Assembly (NCBI GenBank): GCA_050950645.1
Contig: JBMNHZ010000018.1
Location: 62,001 to 126,000, forward strand
Direction of reading: 5' to 3'
DNA length: 64,000 nucleotides
Source: BRH-c25 sp012519325
Lineage (GTDB): Bacteria; Bacillota; Clostridia; Lutisporales; Lutisporaceae
Under the pieces are notes generated by a model, which worked only from the letters and a program-made list of their open reading frames with translations, made no database searches and was not told where the DNA came from. The position numbers were made by a program, and so were the translations under genes. This document shows positions 25,756 to 34,304 of the stretch, piece after piece (the stretch's first letter is position 1; every line of letters starts with the position of its first letter).

Positions 25756-27636
25756 ATGGCGAAAAAGCAATTCAAAACAGAATCCAAGAAGCTATTGGAT
25801 CTTATGATTAATTCAATTTATACCCACAGGGAGATTTTTCTCAGAGAGCTTATTTCAAATGCAAGTGACGCTATAGATAAGATGTATTACAAAGCGTTGA
25901 CGGACGAATCCATTAGCTTTGATAAGGATAGCTATTATATAAAGATTGTTCCTGACAAGGAAAACAGGACTCTCATGATTTCAGACACAGGAATCGGAAT
26001 GACAAAAGAGGAATTGGACGATAACCTTGGAGTAATAGCAAAAAGCGGCTCTCTTGCATTTAAGAAAGAAATTGAGTTAAAGGACGGACATGACATAATC
26101 GGTCAATTTGGAGTTGGGTTTTATTCTGCTTTTATGGTGTCCGATACTGTTACAGTAATAAGCAAAGCCTTTGGAAGCAATGAGGCGTATAAGTGGGAAT
26201 CCAGAGGGGTAGAGGGCTATACAATAGAACCCTGCAAAAAAGAGACTGTAGGTACGGATATCATATTAAAGATAAAAGAAAACACTGACGAAGAAAAATA
26301 TGATGAGTATCTGGAAGAATACAGGCTTAAGGCCATTATTAAGAAATACTCCGACTTTATCAGGTATCCGATAAAAATGGATATAACCGGCAAACGCCTT
26401 AAGGAAGGCAGTGATAAGGAGTATGAGGACTATAAAGAGGAACAAATTATAAACAGCATGGTTCCTATATGGAAAAGGAACAAGAACGAACTGACGAAGG
26501 AAGATTATGATAATTTTTATTCTGAAAAGCACTATGGCTTTGACAAACCCATAAAGCATATTCATATAAGTGTTGACGGCGCTGTAAGCTATAATGCAAT
26601 ACTGTTCATTCCGGAAAAAATGCCCTTTGATTTCTATACAAAGGAATATGAAAAGGGCTTGGAGCTTTACTCAAAGGGCGTTATGATAATGAACAAGTGT
26701 CCCGACTTGCTTCCCGACTATTTCAGCTTTGTTAAAGGCCTTGTGGATTCAGAGGATTTTTCCCTTAACATATCAAGAGAGATTCTCCAGCATGACAGGC
26801 AGCTGAAGCTTATTGCCAAGAATATAAAAAACAAAATAAAGAGTGAATTGGAGAATCTGTTGAAAAACGAGAGGGATAAATACGAGATATTCTATAAAGC
26901 CTTCGGAAGACAGTTGAAATATGGAATATACAGCGAATTTGGCAGCAATAAGGATACTCTTCAGGACCTGTTGATGTTTTATTCTTCAAAAGAGAAAAAA
27001 ATGGTTACCTTGGATGAATATGTTTCCAGAATGCCTGAAGAACAAAAATACATCTACTATGCCGCAGGAGAATCAATTGACAGAATTGAAAAGCTGCCCC
27101 AGACTGAATTGGTATCTGATAAAGGCTATGAAATTCTGTATTTCACCGATGATGTTGACGAGTTTTCAATAAAAATGATGATGACATACAAGGATAAGCA
27201 GTTCAAGTCGGTATCGAGCAGCGATCTGGGCATTGAAACTGAAGGGAAGGAGAATTCATCCGATTCGGAGGAAAAAGACAATAAAGAGCTGTTTGAGTAC
27301 ATGAAAAGTATTCTTAAAGAGAAGGTCAAGGATGTCAGAGCGTCAGTAAGGCTTAAAAATCATCCCGTATGCCTGTCAAATGATGGAGAGCTTTCTATCG
27401 AAATGGAGAAGGTACTGAATTCAATGCCTAACAGTCCGGATATCAAAGCAGATAAGGTTTTGGAAATAAATACTAATCATGAGGTTTTCAAATCCCTTAA
27501 GGAAGCTTATGAAAAGGATAAGGATAAGCTGGATCTGTATACAAACCTTTTATACAATCAGGCGCTATTGATAGAAGGTTTACCCATCAGTGATCCGGTA
27601 GAGTTTACGAATAACATTTGCAAAATTATGAAATAA
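25756..27636 (+). CDS. htpG: chaperone HtpG (Hsp90)
   Basis: The 626-residue bacterial Hsp90 is an ATP-dependent cytosolic chaperone dimer. The GHKL ATPase domain has the family signature YTHREIFLRELISNASDAIDKM near residues 22-43, then ISDTGIGMTKEEL and IGQFGVGFYSAFMV. The middle domain contains SLNISREILQ. The C-terminal dimerisation domain is complete, ending NNICKIMK. GGAGGAG precedes the ATG. Promoter and CIRCE site directly upstream show control by HrcA, and a strong terminator follows, so it is a single-gene unit. Confidence 0.96.
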   Translation: MAKKQFKTESKKLLDLMINSIYTHREIFLRELISNASDAIDKMYYKALTDESISFDKDSYYIKIVPDKENRTLMISDTGIGMTKEELDDNLGVIAKSGSLAFKKEIELKDGHDIIGQFGVGFYSAFMVSDTVTVISKAFGSNEAYKWESRGVEGYTIEPCKKETVGTDIILKIKENTDEEKYDEYLEEYRLKAIIKKYSDFIRYPIKMDITGKRLKEGSDKEYEDYKEEQIINSMVPIWKRNKNELTKEDYDNFYSEKHYGFDKPIKHIHISVDGAVSYNAILFIPEKMPFDFYTKEYEKGLELYSKGVMIMNKCPDLLPDYFSFVKGLVDSEDFSLNISREILQHDRQLKLIAKNIKNKIKSELENLLKNERDKYEIFYKAFGRQLKYGIYSEFGSNKDTLQDLLMFYSSKEKKMVTLDEYVSRMPEEQKYIYYAAGESIDRIEKLPQTELVSDKGYEILYFTDDVDEFSIKMMMTYKDKQFKSVSSSDLGIETEGKENSSDSEEKDNKELFEYMKSILKEKVKDVRASVRLKNHPVCLSNDGELSIEMEKVLNSMPNSPDIKADKVLEINTNHEVFKSLKEAYEKDKDKLDLYTNLLYNQALLIEGLPISDPVEFTNNICKIMK

Positions 27637-27671
27637 CAAAACATTTAATTATTTTGTGATGAGTGTCAAAT

Positions 27672-27708
27672 AAATAGCCAACCTTGATAATTTCAGGGTT
27701 GGCTATTT
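27672..27708 (+). terminator. htpG terminator
   Basis: AAATAGCCAACC (27672-27683) pairs perfectly with GGTTGGCTATTT (27697-27708). Downstream is ATTTGCATTTTTTTG. Confidence 0.87.
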
Positions 27709-28516
27709 ATTTGCATTTTTTTGACAAGACTGTACTCTCGTACATTGTAAGCAAAAATATATTTCAGTAAAATTGAAATATAGACAATTTATTACTAATT
27801 TCCCTCTATATACTAAATATAAACAATAACGGCTGAACATGGAGATTATAGGAGCCAAGGAGGACTGATAAGGGAATGTTTACTCAGGTGAAAAATATAG
27901 AAAACCCACTAACATTATCGACCGATGATGACCGTGATTTTGTCGAGTTATACAAGGGATGTCAACATTTTTTCGGACAGAAAGTTAAGCAACAACTTTT
28001 TTAGTGCCGATATACGCATCAATTACCCTTGTCAAGAGAAGGATGGAGATTTGCGAAGCAAATACTACCCGACCTTGACAACGCACTTTAAGTATAATAG
28101 ATACAGGGGTTGGCCAACCACAGTTGGACATACCCCATAGTTGCCTCATGCGACCGACTTGCCCTTTATATCAATACTCCGTGCAGCATACTCTCTTTAG
28201 TGCTTTTATTTCTTCTTCAAGCGTCGAATACCGCGTTTTTCTTGAATTCTTCATCATATTTCGCCCTGATTCCGGACATCTCTTTTTACCTCCGTCTTAC
28301 CATCCTGTCCGAAATTTTACCATACTCCCCTTCTTTTTTATTCGAAAAATAAAAGAAGATTGACAGTTGAATTTCTACATGTTTTCAATGTATTATTATA
28401 TAGAGAAAATATTTAAAGATATGTATTAAGCTAATTGAAACAGGTATGTTAAATATTTCAATCAATGGAGTATAGATTCTATCTTAGAAAATTATCAGAT
28501 AGCGAGGAGAAAAGTA
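27709..28516. other. gene-poor stretch with degraded open frames
   Basis: No intact gene is apparent here. A 42-codon frame starts at ATG 27876 behind AAGGAGG (27857-27863) and ends at 28004; readings in neighbouring frames continue to about 28140 without a known motif, as if a gene had decayed. A 9-bp inverted repeat lies at 27758-27782 and a 12-bp perfect palindrome (GGTTGGCCAACC) at 28108-28119. An IS3-type orfA relic lies on the minus strand. The last ~100 bases should hold the promoter of the aldolase operon; none is clear. Confidence 0.5.
28171..28279 (-). pseudogene. IS3-family orfA transposase relic
   Basis: Read on the minus strand from ATG at 28279, behind GGAGG, the frame gives MSGIRAKYDEEFKKNAVFDA and stops at 28217. 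A neighbouring frame continues LEEEIKALKR and stops at 28171. The first block matches the start of IS3-type OrfA (KYDEEFKKNAV) and the second its C-terminal coiled coil. The middle, including most of the helix-turn-helix, is missing, so this is a deleted remnant. No OrfB and no terminal repeats were seen. Confidence 0.65.
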
Positions 28517-29290
28517 ATGAAAAACGAAATAAAAAGGAAAATGGAAAAAGGGCTGCCTGTTATCGGTACATTCTTTGAATTGGGTGATGCCACTGCCGTA
28601 GAGTGCATAGGCCTTTCCGGGATGGATTTTCTTATAATCGACACAGAGCACGGCCCCTTTGATGTGGAGAGCGCCATGGATTTTATACGTGCAGCGGAAC
28701 TGAGGGGAATTGAACCCTTTGTGCGGGTAAAGGACCACACACGTTCCTCTGTACTGAAGATGCTTGATGTAGGAGCAAAGGGCCTGATTATTCCCAACAT
28801 AGAAACAGTGGAGCAGGTAAAAAAGCTGGTGGAGTATGGCAAGTATTATCCCGTCGGCCGCCGGGGCTTTGCTCCCACAAGGTGCGGGGGATATGGATTT
28901 GTTGAACATGCTGCATCGGATATTAATGATTATTTTGAGATGTCCAATAATGAGACGATGATTATACCCCAGTGTGAGACAAAGGGATGCCTGGATAACA
29001 TTGAGGAGATTGTATCCATTGAAGGAGTGGATGGTATATTCATTGGCCCTTACGATTTATCCATAGCCTTGGGGATACCTGCACAGTTCAGGAATCCCGT
29101 TTTTACGGAATCGATCGACAGGATACTGAATGTCTGCAAGGCTGCCGGAAAATTCATATTTATATTCAGCGGATCAGTGGAAGCTTCAAGGAAATATATA
29201 AAGGACGGCTTTAATGGCATAGCATATAGCCTTGATACCAATATTTTAGTTAGTGCCTTAAGGGACTGTGTCAGACAGATCAAAGCCTGA
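28517..29290 (+). CDS. HpcH/HpaI family aldolase
   Basis: This 257-residue class II, metal-dependent aldolase of the HpaI/GarL type splits a 4-hydroxy-2-oxoacid into pyruvate and an aldehyde. Markers are LIIDTEHGPFDVESAM, PFVRVKD, VGAKGLIIPNIET (metal ligand Glu), YYPVGRRGFAPTR and the later GIFIGPYDLSIALG. GCGAGGAGAAAAG supports the ATG. The next gene, a 2-keto-4-pentenoate-type hydratase, begins 14 bases later; this pair is typical of meta-cleavage-like catabolic pathways, where hydratase makes the hydroxy-oxoacid that the aldolase cleaves. The natural substrate is unknown. Confidence 0.85.
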   Translation: MKNEIKRKMEKGLPVIGTFFELGDATAVECIGLSGMDFLIIDTEHGPFDVESAMDFIRAAELRGIEPFVRVKDHTRSSVLKMLDVGAKGLIIPNIETVEQVKKLVEYGKYYPVGRRGFAPTRCGGYGFVEHAASDINDYFEMSNNETMIIPQCETKGCLDNIEEIVSIEGVDGIFIGPYDLSIALGIPAQFRNPVFTESIDRILNVCKAAGKFIFIFSGSVEASRKYIKDGFNGIAYSLDTNILVSALRDCVRQIKA

Positions 29291-29304
29291 AGGGAATGAT
29301 AAAG

Positions 29305-30093
29305 ATGGAGAAAAACAAAGACAGCCTGTATCGGAAGGTCGCATCAGCTTTAAAGGAAGCTCAAGAGACATGTATTCCTATCAACCCTATATCAAAAACA
29401 TATCCGGAATTTGGGATAAAGGATGCTTATGAAATACAGCTAATAAATAATAATGGTCTTTTAGCTTCAGGCTATAAGATAACAGGTAAGAAAATTGGAC
29501 TTACATCCCTTGCAATGCAGCAATTTATTGGGGTGGATCAGCCGGATTACGGAGAGTTGTTTGATTTTATGGAAGTAAAAGACGGTACATTGAAGAGAAG
29601 AAAGTGTATTAGTCCAAAGGTTGAGGGGGAAATTGCCTTTGTACTTAAAAAGGATATGCATGGACCTAATGTAACCGCAAAAGATGTTATGGAAGCCACA
29701 GAGTATGTATCAGCCTCAATTGAGGTGGTGGACAGCAGAATTAAGGACTGGGAAATAAATATTGTAGATACCATTGCCGATAATGCATCTTCTTCAATGT
29801 ATGTAATGGGGAATAAAAAGGTCGATCCCAATGGCATCGATCTAAAAACCGTATCAATGGTTTTATATAAAAATGGGGAAAAGATATTATCCGGAGTTGG
29901 TGCCGATGTACTTGGAGATCCTGCCATTTCTGTGGCATGGCTTGTAAATAAGCTGTGGGAGTATGGAGTAACACTCAAAAAAGGAGAAGTAGTTCTATCC
30001 GGTTCTCTGGCATCCGCACTTGCCGGAGAAGCAGGAGATGACTTCAATGTAGTATTCTCGGAGCTTGGAGAGGTATCGCTAAAATTTGTGTAG
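29305..30093 (+). CDS. 2-keto-4-pentenoate hydratase family protein
   Basis: This 262-residue MhpD/fumarylacetoacetate hydrolase-fold protein adds water to a 2-hydroxydienoate (or decarboxylates 4-oxalocrotonate) with Mg2+. Seen are YEIQLINNNGLLASGYKITGKKIGLTS, VEGEIAFVLKKDM with metal-binding glutamates, and VVLSGSLASAL near the end. AAGGGA at 29290-29295 is 9 bases before ATG 29305; the earlier ATG at 29296 touches the site. It is coupled with the aldolase upstream. Aromatic ring cleavage genes are absent nearby, so the pair may serve another unsaturated acid. Confidence 0.83.
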   Translation: MEKNKDSLYRKVASALKEAQETCIPINPISKTYPEFGIKDAYEIQLINNNGLLASGYKITGKKIGLTSLAMQQFIGVDQPDYGELFDFMEVKDGTLKRRKCISPKVEGEIAFVLKKDMHGPNVTAKDVMEATEYVSASIEVVDSRIKDWEINIVDTIADNASSSMYVMGNKKVDPNGIDLKTVSMVLYKNGEKILSGVGADVLGDPAISVAWLVNKLWEYGVTLKKGEVVLSGSLASALAGEAGDDFNVVFSELGEVSLKFV

Positions 30094-30174
30094 GTAGAGA
30101 TAATGAAAAACTTGATTTGTTACGGTAAAAAGTAGATAATTAGAGAATAGAACCGAGTTATGAGGTGAAATGTA

Positions 30175-31715
30175 ATGCAGATACAATGCATACCATATAT
30201 ATGGCCCCTTGTTGTTTCTGCATTTATTTCATTGTCCCTTGGGATATATGTAATTCTGAAGCGGAGAAATTCAAAGGGCGCCTTAAGCTTTATACTCAGT
30301 ATGTTTGTGCAGAAAAATAATGTGGATTGCGGTTATTCCGACAATCATTTTGATTCTTGTGTGGACAGATGGACTGCACGGATTGATAAGATATGATATG
30401 CACATGGATTACAGCGGTTCCTTTCCGGTTATTGATAAAAAATATGGACCTGCTTTTTATATCCGTGCCTTATATTCACATTCTCTGAATATACTGGCAT
30501 GGATACTTCTGATAAGGACAGTATTTTTTCAGAATACGGTTTACAGGAAGCAGGCAGTGTCATTGTTAGTCGGAATGACCCTTTTTGTAATTCCGAATGT
30601 TTTATATATTTCGGGGCTTGGCCGGTGAAGCGATTTGATATTACCCCTATTTTTTTCGGACCGGCAGGTATCATTATTGCTTTGGGAATTTTCAGGTACA
30701 AGCTTTTTGATCTTGTTCCCGTGGCACGGGCTGCGGTTATTGAGAATATGGATGCTGGGATCATGGTATTGGATATGCAGAATAGGGTGTTGGACATGAA
30801 TCCGGCTTTCAGAAAAATTACAGGTTATTATATTCGAAATTTTGACGATGTAAAGGTTGAAGAAGTGAGCGAAAAAGTACCTGCGCTTTTAAAAGCTTGC
30901 ACAGAAGGAGATATAACCCATTGCGAATTTGTTATTCATAAGGATGGAATGCCAATGATTTATGAGGCGTCCCTTTTTGCCCTTAATGACAATAGAGGTA
31001 TACCTTCCGGGAGACTTATTGTGGTATATGATATTACAGAGAAAAAGCAGGAACAGCAGCGATATATGGAGCAGCAGTGGAAACTTGCAGTCACAGAGGA
31101 GAGGGAACGGCTTGCCAGGGATTTACATGACGACCTGGGGCAGGTGCTGGGATTCATTAACCTTCAAGCTCAGGGAATAAGAAAGGAGCTTGCGAATGCA
31201 GGTATTGACATAGTATCTCAAAAGCTGGACAAGTTGGTTAATGTTTCTCAGGAAGCACACAATGATATAAGGGAATATATCCGGAGCATAAGGAACACGG
31301 AAGCATTGAGGAAGGATTTCATGGGGGGATTGCTTAAGGATATTAATAGCTTTGAGGAGCAATCAGGGCTAAAGGTAAAATTGGATATTCCCTCCGGATT
31401 TACAGGAGATGGACTGAGACCGGATATTCGAATCAATACATTGAATATTGTAAGGGAAGCCCTGAATAATATAAGGAAGCATTCGGAAGCTGATAATTAT
31501 ATATTGGATTTAAAATATCAAAGGAACAGTTATGTGTTACTGTGGAGGATGACGGGAAGGGCTTTGATATTGAGACTAATTTGACAAACAGATACGGGCT
31601 AAATATTATGAGGGAACGTGCATCGGAAATATCTGCAAAGTTTAATATAAAATCCGCACAGGAGAAAGGCTGCCGTATTTTTTTGATTGTTCCTTTGAAT
31701 GGAGAGGGGGAATAA
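30175..31715 (+). pseudogene. sensor histidine kinase (7TM-PAS-HisKA_3), decayed by frameshifts
   Basis: Pieces of a NarX-like kinase follow in order: IPYIWPLVVSAFISLSLGIYVIL (30175 frame), then AVIPTIILILVWTDGLHGLI (+1 frame, from about 30310), then back to the first frame from about 30625 with LFDLVPVARAAVIENM, a PAS domain, and the HisKA_3 H-box RLARDLHDDLGQVLG. A third shift near 31540 separates the ATPase end VEDDGKGFDI to IVPLNGEGE (stop 31713-31715). About 40 residues of the membrane domain also appear missing after FILSM. Three frameshifts plus a deletion argue for a pseudogene, although the ribosome site GAGGTGAAA before ATG 30175 is intact. Confidence 0.8.
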
Positions 31716-31716
31716 G

Positions 31717-32442
31717 ATGGAAATGAGATTGATGCTGGTGGATGATCATATGATATTTTTAGAGGGCCTTCAATATTTGCTCGGAACTTACGGAATAGAG
31801 GTTGCCGGTATGGCAGGCAATGGGAGAGAGGCACTTGAAAAAGCCAGGGTATTAAAGCCTGACATAATATTAATGGATATAAAGATGCCTGGGCTCAGCG
31901 GGTTGGACGCATTAAAGCTGATAAAGTCAGAAATGCCGGATATAAAGGTAGTGATGCTGACTACCTCGGAAGAGGACGAAGATCTTTTTAATGCCGTGAA
32001 ATGCGGTGCCTCGGGATACCTGCTGAAGAATACCAATGCAAAAGAGCTTGTGGATATGCTGACAGATCTGGAAAAAGGTGAAGCGACCTTTTCTCCCGAG
32101 CTTGCTGACAAGGTTTTAAAGGAATTCAGGAACTATGAACCGGATGTTTCTGAAGATAAAAAACTCACAAAGAGGCAATTGGAAGTATTGGAAATGGTGG
32201 CAAAAGGGGTAACCTACAAGGATGTAAGTGAAGCACTGGGACTCACTGAAAGGACAGTTAAGTACCATATGGCGAGAATTTTGGAGCAGCTGCATCTTGA
32301 AAACAGGGCTCAGGTTATAGCTTATGCAGCCCGCATGGGACTCGTGGAAAACTGGGGACACCATACATGGTGTCCTTATTTTATTCCGGAAGCACCACCG
32401 GCAAAACCATCTTTTTTGCTTATGTTTATGGGAGGATATTAA
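31717..32442 (+). CDS. NarL/LuxR-family response regulator
   Basis: This 241-residue two-component regulator has a receiver domain with LMLVDDH acids, phospho-acceptor Asp in IILMDIKMPG near residue 54, VVMLTTS and YLLKNT lysine, then a LuxR helix-turn-helix (LTKRQLEVLEMVAKGVTYKDVSEALG, TERTVKYHM). GAGAGGGGG fits ATG 31717, one base after the kinase stop. The protein carries about 30 extra residues after the usual end (ENRAQVIAYAARMGLVEN), encoded across a terminator-like hairpin. Its cognate kinase just upstream is broken, so it may be orphaned or driven by another donor. Confidence 0.85.
   Translation: MEMRLMLVDDHMIFLEGLQYLLGTYGIEVAGMAGNGREALEKARVLKPDIILMDIKMPGLSGLDALKLIKSEMPDIKVVMLTTSEEDEDLFNAVKCGASGYLLKNTNAKELVDMLTDLEKGEATFSPELADKVLKEFRNYEPDVSEDKKLTKRQLEVLEMVAKGVTYKDVSEALGLTERTVKYHMARILEQLHLENRAQVIAYAARMGLVENWGHHTWCPYFIPEAPPAKPSFLLMFMGGY
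32356..32385 (+). terminator. terminator-like hairpin inside the regulator's 3' end
   Basis: GGACACCA (32356-32363) and TGGTGTCC (32368-32375) form a perfect 8-bp stem with loop TACA, followed by TTATTTTATT. It is translated as part of the regulator's extra C-terminus. Confidence 0.5.
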
Positions 32443-32587
32443 TAAAGAGGAGTTTTTTTAAAAAGCATAGAATATGATAATAAATATGGTATAATATTGT
32501 CAAGAAGTTGTAATTTATTATATGCTTAATTATCTGCTATATATGGAACAATAATTGAAATAATATAATAATAGAGGGGTGTCATAA

Positions 32588-34084
32588 ATGCAAGAAGAGT
32601 ATATTTTGGCTTATGATTTTGGAACAACTGCAGTGAAAGCAGTATTAGTTAATTTGAAGGGGCAAGTCCTTTGCAGTTTTACTCGAGATTATCCGTTAAT
32701 ACAATTACATCCCGGTTGGGCGGAACAGGATCCTGAAGTTCTGTGGCAAGCCGTATGCACGTCTACTAAGGGTGTTATGGAAAAGTCCGAGATAAGTGCA
32801 AGCAATATAAAGGGTATTGTTTTTGCAGCACCGTGGAAAAACATTATCCCAATAGATAAGGATGGGAATATACTTAGAAACAGCATTATTTGGATGGATG
32901 GCCGTGCAAACGAGCAAGCTTCAAGGTTAAACGAAAAAGCAGGCTTTTTTGTAGGGACAGGTCAGGAATATTGGCCAAGATTGATGTGGGTTAAAGAGAA
33001 CGAGCCGGAAATTTGGAGTAAGGCTGAAGTTATTATGGGGATCAATACATTTTTAAAATGGAAAGCCACCGGAGAAATAGCAACAGATCCATCGGATGAT
33101 TTTTTTCATGCATTTAACCCAAGAATACAAGAATACTATGACAAAGTGATTGCCGCTGCGGGATTGGACGCTGACAGGGAAAAATTCCCAAAAGCAAAGC
33201 TCTCGACTGAAAAGGTCGGTGGAACAACTGAAAAGGCCGCTCTTGAAATGGGATTGCGTCCAGGCATTCCGGTATTCGGAGGATTTGGCGATTTATCTGC
33301 AATCACAGTCGGTACCGGCTGCTGTCGTACTGGTGATGTGCATATTTATTTCGGTACTTCATCCTGGTTAATAAGTCTTATTCCGGAACGAATGCCGGAT
33401 TTTGCCCCGCTTTATTCTATATTTGACCCTAATCATGACTGTGCCATATTTGCCCTGCAAACAGGTTGTTTCGCATTTGATTGGGCATTGAACCAGTTTT
33501 ACCGAGCTGAGAGGGACATTTTGAAGGAAGAGATTTTTGAATATGTCGATAAACAAATCAACAGTATTGAAGCAGGTTCTATGAATATGGTAGCTACTCA
33601 CTGGCTTAATGGTGAGCTGCCGCCATTAGCAGCAAAGAATGCGAAAGCCGTATTCTTCAATGTTACATCCAGTCACGATCGTCGTCATATGGTAAGAGCA
33701 ATTATGGAGAGTGTCTGCTATACTCATCGGCAGTATAAGGAGAAGTACGAGGCCTTTACGGGTAAAAAACTGGATTCCATCCGTGTTGTTGGCGGGGGTG
33801 CCGTCAGCGATGTTTGGATGCAGATCTTAGCTGATATCTTGCAGTTACGTGTATGTATCCCGGAAAATCCTCGCAATACCGGAGCTATGGGTGCCTATTA
33901 CTGCGCTATGATAGGGCTTGGTTATCTGGAAAACTATGATGCAATTTATGATACGGTAAAAATCTCCAAAGTATTCAATCCAAATAAAGAGAATGCTGAA
34001 ACATATAACAAGCTATATAATATATATTCGAATTTATATCCGTCCCTTAGTAATCTATATAACGAAATTAACGGTACTTATTGA
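32588..34084 (+). CDS. FGGY-family carbohydrate kinase (xylulokinase-like)
   Basis: The 498-residue sugar kinase phosphorylates a ketose or polyol with ATP. The phosphate-binding loop is YDFGTTAVKAVLV at the N-terminus; the FGGY signature region and the ATP-binding RVVGGGAVSDVWMQILADIL lie near residue 400. The putative active-site Asp is in GFGDLSAITVG. A TGGTATAAT extended -10 element (32487-32495) lies upstream and GAGGGGTG before the ATG. A terminator follows at 34131, so it is transcribed alone, but it neighbours the M81/DeoR/aminotransferase region and may belong to the same catabolic unit. Xylulokinase is the nearest name; substrate is not proven. Confidence 0.8.
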   Translation: MQEEYILAYDFGTTAVKAVLVNLKGQVLCSFTRDYPLIQLHPGWAEQDPEVLWQAVCTSTKGVMEKSEISASNIKGIVFAAPWKNIIPIDKDGNILRNSIIWMDGRANEQASRLNEKAGFFVGTGQEYWPRLMWVKENEPEIWSKAEVIMGINTFLKWKATGEIATDPSDDFFHAFNPRIQEYYDKVIAAAGLDADREKFPKAKLSTEKVGGTTEKAALEMGLRPGIPVFGGFGDLSAITVGTGCCRTGDVHIYFGTSSWLISLIPERMPDFAPLYSIFDPNHDCAIFALQTGCFAFDWALNQFYRAERDILKEEIFEYVDKQINSIEAGSMNMVATHWLNGELPPLAAKNAKAVFFNVTSSHDRRHMVRAIMESVCYTHRQYKEKYEAFTGKKLDSIRVVGGGAVSDVWMQILADILQLRVCIPENPRNTGAMGAYYCAMIGLGYLENYDAIYDTVKISKVFNPNKENAETYNKLYNIYSNLYPSLSNLYNEINGTY

Positions 34085-34130
34085 TAATCTGTGTGGTCCG
34101 TATATACATCAAGGTTAATATAGTTGACTA

Positions 34131-34165
34131 AAAGGAATGAATGACAATATTCATTTCTTTTTTTT
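34131..34165 (+). terminator. terminator after the FGGY kinase
   Basis: AAAGGAATGAAT (34131-34142) pairs with ATTCATTTCTTT (34149-34160), one wobble pair, followed by a T-run. Confidence 0.85.
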
Positions 34166-34175
34166 ATTAGAGTCC

Positions 34176-34204
34176 TTTACAAATCATGCTTCTAGTCTTA
34201 TAAT
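34176..34204 (+). promoter_or_regulatory. promoter of the M81 gene
   Basis: TTTACA (34176-34181), 17 bases, TATAAT (34199-34204). The same hexamers and spacing recur before the aminotransferase gene. Confidence 0.7.
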
Positions 34205-34304
34205 AATGTTAAAAACACACAATGTTATAAACAAGTAATAATAAAGTAATAAAGATAATGATATAAAGTAGGTACAAAAATTAGTATAGAAGTGAGGATA
34301 GTAT

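Noticed and set aside
28110..28363. Two overlapping plus-strand frames of about 80 codons
   Set aside because: They are antisense to the IS3 orfA relic, which explains their composition; no ribosome site supports them.
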